This document shows positions 60,601 through 64,000 of a stretch of 64,000 nt of DNA, in pieces. The stretch's first letter is position 1, and every line of letters starts with the position of its first letter. The notes under the pieces were generated by a model. That model had not been told where the DNA came from. It saw only the letters and a program-made list of their open reading frames with translations, and did not search any database. The translations under genes and the position numbers were made by a program. This DNA is from Lantana camara. Lineage: Eukaryota; Streptophyta; Magnoliopsida; Lamiales; Verbenaceae. The stretch covers positions 96,077,001 through 96,141,000 of the forward strand of contig CM074861.1 in NCBI GenBank assembly GCA_037501455.1. The letters are read 5' to 3'.

Positions 60601-60838
60601 GTTGCGGAGGAGCAGAGAGAGAGACTCCTCCAGCGGCGGCGGGAATCGGCAGTGCCGGCGGTGTAGGTGGAGGTACTGAAGACTCTGCTTGCGGAGTCAC
60701 TCCTGCGGCGGGAGGTGCTCCACCAATGGTGACGGAAGGTGGCGGGGCTCCACCAGTAGCGGTGGAGGGAATAATGATATTGGCATCCTGGGAGGCGTTA
60801 TCTCCTCCTCCCACAGCTCCAGACCTTGTAGCGACCAT
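54641..60838 (-). pseudogene. Element B gag-pol polyprotein (one stop codon)
   Basis: One frame from ATG 60838 (MVATRSGAVGGG) to the stop at 54641-54643, about 2065 codons, with a single TAG at 59660-59662. Order: Pro/Gln-rich gag N-terminus; gag fold (YDGTTDPAEHLDHFLHLMHL; EWYKRLPPHSIHS after the stop); zinc motif CAFHKQRGHDTDEC (C-H-H-C); protease (VLVDSGSSVNVLPY); reverse transcriptase (WRMCNYFTDLNKACP; MEVYVDDMIVKSE); RNase H (LPVYYLSKTLQGAEKKYLE); archaeal-type RNase H (VLHTDGSSTSQGGE; TNNEAEYEALVQGLN; YVDSQLIASQ); integrase zinc domain (GNHSGG ... CPKCQFH) and D-D-E core (WGIDIVGPLP; ISDNGSQF; GQAEVTNR). It ends LRRFYV. Element A has Leu where the stop falls (PALEWF), so this is a point mutation in a conserved codon. 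The start was chosen as the Met with the long open frame beginning about 70 bp after the primer site. Confidence 0.95.
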
Positions 60839-60906
60839 GACTGTTAAGGGTAAGAGCGTGCTTGCTTTTCTACCAACAAAAAGAAAGAAAGGGATAGAGG
60901 AACGGT

Positions 60907-60924
60907 TTCCCATAGACGGCGCCA
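60907..60924 (-). promoter_or_regulatory. Element B primer binding site
   Basis: The minus strand reads TGGCGCCGTCTATGGGAA, four bases from the LTR. One base differs from element A. The first nine bases fit tRNA-Asp. Confidence 0.75.
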
Positions 60925-60928
60925 AAAA

Positions 60929-61738
60929 TGATGGGTTCAGAATGTGAGGGTCCGAATCCGATCACTTTACAATTTGTAATTGTGGAAGAAACCGCCGGAG
61001 ATTCGCCGGAGATGAGAAAGGGGGTTCTATCTGTTGGGACAAGCACAATAAAAGTCAGAAGGCCAAGCTGGGGGAACTGGGGGTGATACCCAGTTTGGCT
61101 CTCCGACGCTCAAGTCAGTTCAAAGTATGAAGAAATGTAAGTTCAGTCACAGTTTCAGTGATGAAGAATGCTTACCAGTATAGAAGATGACTTTAGCTAT
61201 TTATAGTTGAGGGTCAAGGGCCCTTTGGTCATTTGCCTCAAGTGGTCCTGGCCGAATGTTGCCCTAACACGTGGCGCCATGAGAGAGAAACCTAGGAGGA
61301 ATCTTCTGCAAAAGCGGCTAAAAGTTGGTGCTGGCAACAGTGGCAGGTGCGCGGGCATGTACGATGTGTCAGAGAGCCATTTGGGTGGTTGGTAACGAGG
61401 GCTTATGAGCCCGCTCGTGACAACCAAGAGTATCGGAGGCCAAGATATCCGCTGAGGGGAATGAAGGCTCCAGTTCAAGTAACGAGCCAAAGGGGAGGCC
61501 ACTCTGAGGGAGTGTGACGCTCGAAGAGGGCTCCCTTGGCAAGTGGACGTGCCAATCATACAGTATGAATGGCGCTCGTGAGAGTGACAGCGCTCGTTGG
61601 GCTTAACTCATGAAGAAGGATTGCGCTCGTTGCGCTTAGCGCTCGTGCGCTGATGGGTGCAGCCATGGGGAAACAGATGTCATCATCTTGGTGATGCCAC
61701 GTGTCCTAACGTGGGACGATCGTATTTTGACCCCATCA
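60929..61738 (-). repeat. Element B 5' LTR
   Basis: 810 bp, six substitutions from the other LTR. TATA box TATAAATA on the minus strand at 61198-61205. Confidence 0.98.
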
Positions 61739-61885
61739 TATATATATATATATAATTACGTTAAAATATTTTTTAAGCTATAATATTATTTAATATATGT
61801 ACGTGTATATTTAATACATATAAGATATAAATATTATTTTTTATAAATACATAATATACATTTTATATGTATACATATTATATAC

Positions 61886-61922
<37 letters not shown>

Positions 61923-62527
61923 ATATGATATACAAATATATATTATAACTTAAAAAATATTTTAACATAATAATATATTTATATTATATTATTATTAAAA
62001 TTAATTTATATTTTAACATAATAATTACACGTATATAATATATAAATATTTAATATTTAATATATATAGTATATAAGTATTTTTTTTTATAAATACATAA
62101 TTTACATTTTATAAGTAGATATATTATATATTAATATTATATATATAATATTAATATACATATACGATATAAATATTATTTTTTATAAATACATAATATA
62201 CATTTTATATGTATACATATTATATACATTAATATTATACATATATATATATAGTACATATGATATACAAATATATATTATAACTTAAAAATATATATAT
62301 ATATAGTACATATGATATACAAATATATATTATAACTTAAAAAATATTTTAACATAATAATATATTTATATTATATTTATTATTAAAATTAATTTATATT
62401 TTAACATAATAATTACATGTATATAATATATAAATATTTAATATTTAATATATATAGTATATAAGTATTATTTTTTATAAATACATAATATACATTTTAT
62501 AAGTAGATATATTATATATTAATATTG

Positions 62528-62563
<36 letters not shown>

Positions 62564-62870
62564 ATATATATAAATATTATTTTTTATAAATACATAATAT
62601 ACATTTTATACGTATATATATTATATAATATATATATTAATATTATATATTTATTTATTTATTTATTTTAAAATATATTATATATTTATATTATATTATT
62701 ATTACAATTAATTTATATTTTAACATAGTAATATATATATATATATATATATATACACGTGTGTATATTATATATAAATATTTAATATTTAATACATATA
62801 GTATATAAATATTATTTTTTTGTAAATACATAATATACATTTTATACGTATATATATTATATAATATATA

Positions 62871-62910
<40 letters not shown>

Positions 62911-63012
62911 TTATTTATTTTAAAATATATTATATATTTATATTATATTATTATTACAATTAATTTATATTTTAACATAGTAATAATATTTGAACAAAAA
63001 ATGTAGTGGCTG
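61739..63012. repeat. AT-rich tandem block inside the MULE
   Basis: Almost pure A/T sequence with nested repeats. A core close to TAAATACATAATATACATTT recurs about six times (near 61846, 62090, 62186, 62479, 62588, 62823), and a larger unit starting GATATAAATATT repeats at 61824 and 62166 (342 bp). Interspersed (TA)n runs separate the units. No coding potential. The very start is the TA run into which element B inserted. Confidence 0.8.
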
Positions 63013-63243
63013 GGTTTTGAACCCATAACCTCACATACATGAGGGAAACTCGCCACCAGCTAGCAAAAAGCGTCCTTTAGTTTTTTGTTTTGTCAACAAT
63101 TTTATTTGACTGTGTTGTCCGGAACGCATTTAACGATTTCCATCCAAAATTTGACGGTGGGACTAAAATTGTCACAAATTGAATCCAATGGGACCAAAAT
63201 TGTAAATGACCCAATCCTATGGGACCAAAAATGTAATTTGCTC
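63013..63243. repeat. MULE right terminal inverted repeat
   Basis: Inverted copy of 22042-22300, ending TGTAATTTGCTC. It has three instead of four TTTTGGTCCC-like words. On the minus strand its inner part reads CTAGCTGGTGGCGAGTTTCC ... GGTTCAAAACC, which resembles a tRNA gene body with a canonical B box. Confidence 0.85.
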
Positions 63244-64000
63244 AAAATTTTTTTTATTACTAGTACAATTATTATTTTATAATATGTAAACGTTGGAAAT
63301 AAAACAAATGTTAATAAATATATATCGTGCAAAGTTTATTGTCGCAAGTCAATCATATATATCTATAGAAGAATATTTTATTGTAATTTGTGCTTGCAGC
63401 AACAATTCTTCAAGATATGTGTGATATTCATAAATAATTCTAAGCCTTTTGCATATTGATATAACATTAATCAGTATTTTAGTTCATTTACAAAAGGTTA
63501 TTGTTACGTAATTGTAGAGAAAATGTCAGCTAAGTATCCTATATTATTCGAATGTATAAAAAAAAATTCTATCAAAAAAAGAAATCTATTAAAAAACATT
63601 ATTTTTTTTAAAATATGCATAAAAAATCCTGCGATGAGTTGTGTGTTTCGTGTTCACTGCAACTGAAATTGAAATTTTCTTTATTTTCTCAAATAAAATG
63701 ACTATTTTACGCGTGTGTACACACACACGTAACACCCAGCCTCCACGCCGCCAACCCTTTCACCGTCGGCGCCGCCATCATCAGCCACGCACAATTGAAG
63801 CAACTCTGCTCATCTTCAATAATAAAGGAACTTCAATTAAAGCAAATCTAACCCGCAGATATTCGAATTTCTTTTGAAGAAATTCTTTAGTAATTGTTCC
63901 AAAGAAGAAATCGTCGCATGAATTCAATCGGCCGCGATCGGATGAGGAAAAAAATCCCCAAAAACTTCTAGTGTTGCCCCAGAAAAGAAATAAAGAAAAC
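63244..64000. other. Right flank, no supported gene
   Basis: AT-rich up to about 63720, then more mixed sequence including a GC-richer patch (63735-63790, CCGTCGGCGCCGCC). It could be the edge of a gene or of another element, but no ORF or motif supports a call. Confidence 0.4.

Larger units (their letters stand above)
48956..61738 (-). mobile_element. Element B: young Ty3/gypsy Tat retrotransposon with antisense aORF
   Basis: Two 810-bp LTRs (48956-49765 and 60929-61738; TGATGGG...CCCATCA) differ at 6 positions with no indel, by direct comparison. Minus-strand order: LTR, primer site, gag-pol (60838-54641), tandem-repeat region, plus-strand aORF (50407-53260), polypurine tract, LTR. Tandem RNase H domains and the antisense ORF place it in Tat. 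It sits in a TA repeat of the MULE; TATAT on both sides is compatible with a 5-bp duplication but is not decisive. The gag-pol has one stop codon; otherwise it is intact. Confidence 0.95.
22042..63243 (+). mobile_element. Mutator-like element (MULE), interrupted by elements E (with D) and B
   Basis: Long inverted repeats at 22042-22300 and 63013-63243 face each other across a plus-strand transposase gene. Removing E with one duplication copy (22.15 kb) and B with one duplication copy (12.8 kb) leaves about 6.3 kb, a normal size for an autonomous MULE. The transposase exons show no stop other than the insertion of E. Right of the gene lie a MITE-like insert, element B in a TA repeat, and an AT-rich tandem block. 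The two terminal repeats have diverged noticeably (the left has one more copy of a 30-bp internal unit), so the element is old relative to its insertions. Confidence 0.85.

Noticed and set aside
60839..60925. Start of element B gag at the more upstream Met (MAPSMGNRSS)
   Set aside because: This Met codon overlaps the primer binding site, which is unlikely to be coding; the Met at 60838 fits the position of the gag start in element A.
22035..63248. A perfect 9-bp target duplication for the MULE
   Set aside because: Only TCAAAAT is shared, and it overlaps two bases of the right terminal repeat; a full duplication cannot be shown, probably through age.
63735..63790. GC-richer patch with GGCGCC as another Tat-type primer binding site or gene start
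   Set aside because: No LTR edge, no TGG of a primer site in the right place and no supported ORF; too little sequence remains before the window edge.

Overview
This window is a block of nested plant transposable elements with no recognisable single-copy host gene. The organism is a flowering plant, probably a eudicot, but the species cannot be told from the sequence. Evidence: Ty3/gypsy elements of the Tat clade (with a second, archaeal-type RNase H domain) and of the chromovirus Tekay/Del type, two Ty1/copia elements with ~1.95 kb LTRs that start like the Angela/Tork group, an intron-containing Mutator-like transposase, a tRNA-derived SINE, and long AT-rich stretches.

Layout. (1) 1-8808: element A, a Ty3/gypsy Tat retrotransposon on the minus strand. 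Its left LTR lies outside the window. It has a decayed gag-pol and, convergent to it, a plus-strand spliced additional ORF (aORF). (2) 8809-10121: AT-rich spacer with two poly(A)/poly(T)-tailed retroposon remnants. (3) 10122-20093: element C, a complete but mutated Ty1/copia element, plus strand, target duplication GTTAC. (4) 20188-20546: a 359-bp foldback MITE with a 9-bp target duplication. (5) 21500-21609: a short SINE with a 17-bp target duplication. (6) 22042-63243: one Mutator-like element (MULE), about 6.3 kb before insertions, with ~230-260 bp terminal inverted repeats. All later elements sit inside it. (7) 24688-46835: element E, a Tekay-type chromovirus (minus strand, ~4 kb LTRs, duplication GTACA), which interrupts a transposase exon of the MULE. 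(8) 25316-34707: element D, a Ty1/copia relative of C (plus strand, duplication TTATG), inserted in the left LTR of E. (9) 48956-61738: element B, a young and almost intact Tat element (minus strand), inserted in a TA repeat in the 3' part of the MULE. (10) 61744-63012: an AT-rich repeat block of the MULE. (11) 63244-64000: flank with no gene that I can support.

Relative ages follow from nesting: the MULE first, then E, then D inside E, and B inside the MULE independently. By eye, the LTR pairs differ by 6/810 positions (B), roughly 1.5-2% (C and D) and about 2% (E, first 628 bp).

The most interesting signals are not the standard domains. The untranslated leaders of C and D share four copies of a small hairpin-forming motif with the same spacing. 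D has ruined reading frames but well-kept LTRs, PBS, PPT and leader, which suggests it was copied in trans. D also has a GC-rich array of hairpins with identical loops. B carries a host-like antisense transcription unit (G-box, TATA, GT-AG introns, PF04195-like and coiled-coil protein). The MULE has tRNA-like sequence inside its terminal repeats. Elements A and B are each saturated with their own short word (TCGA in A, GCTCG/CGAGC in B).
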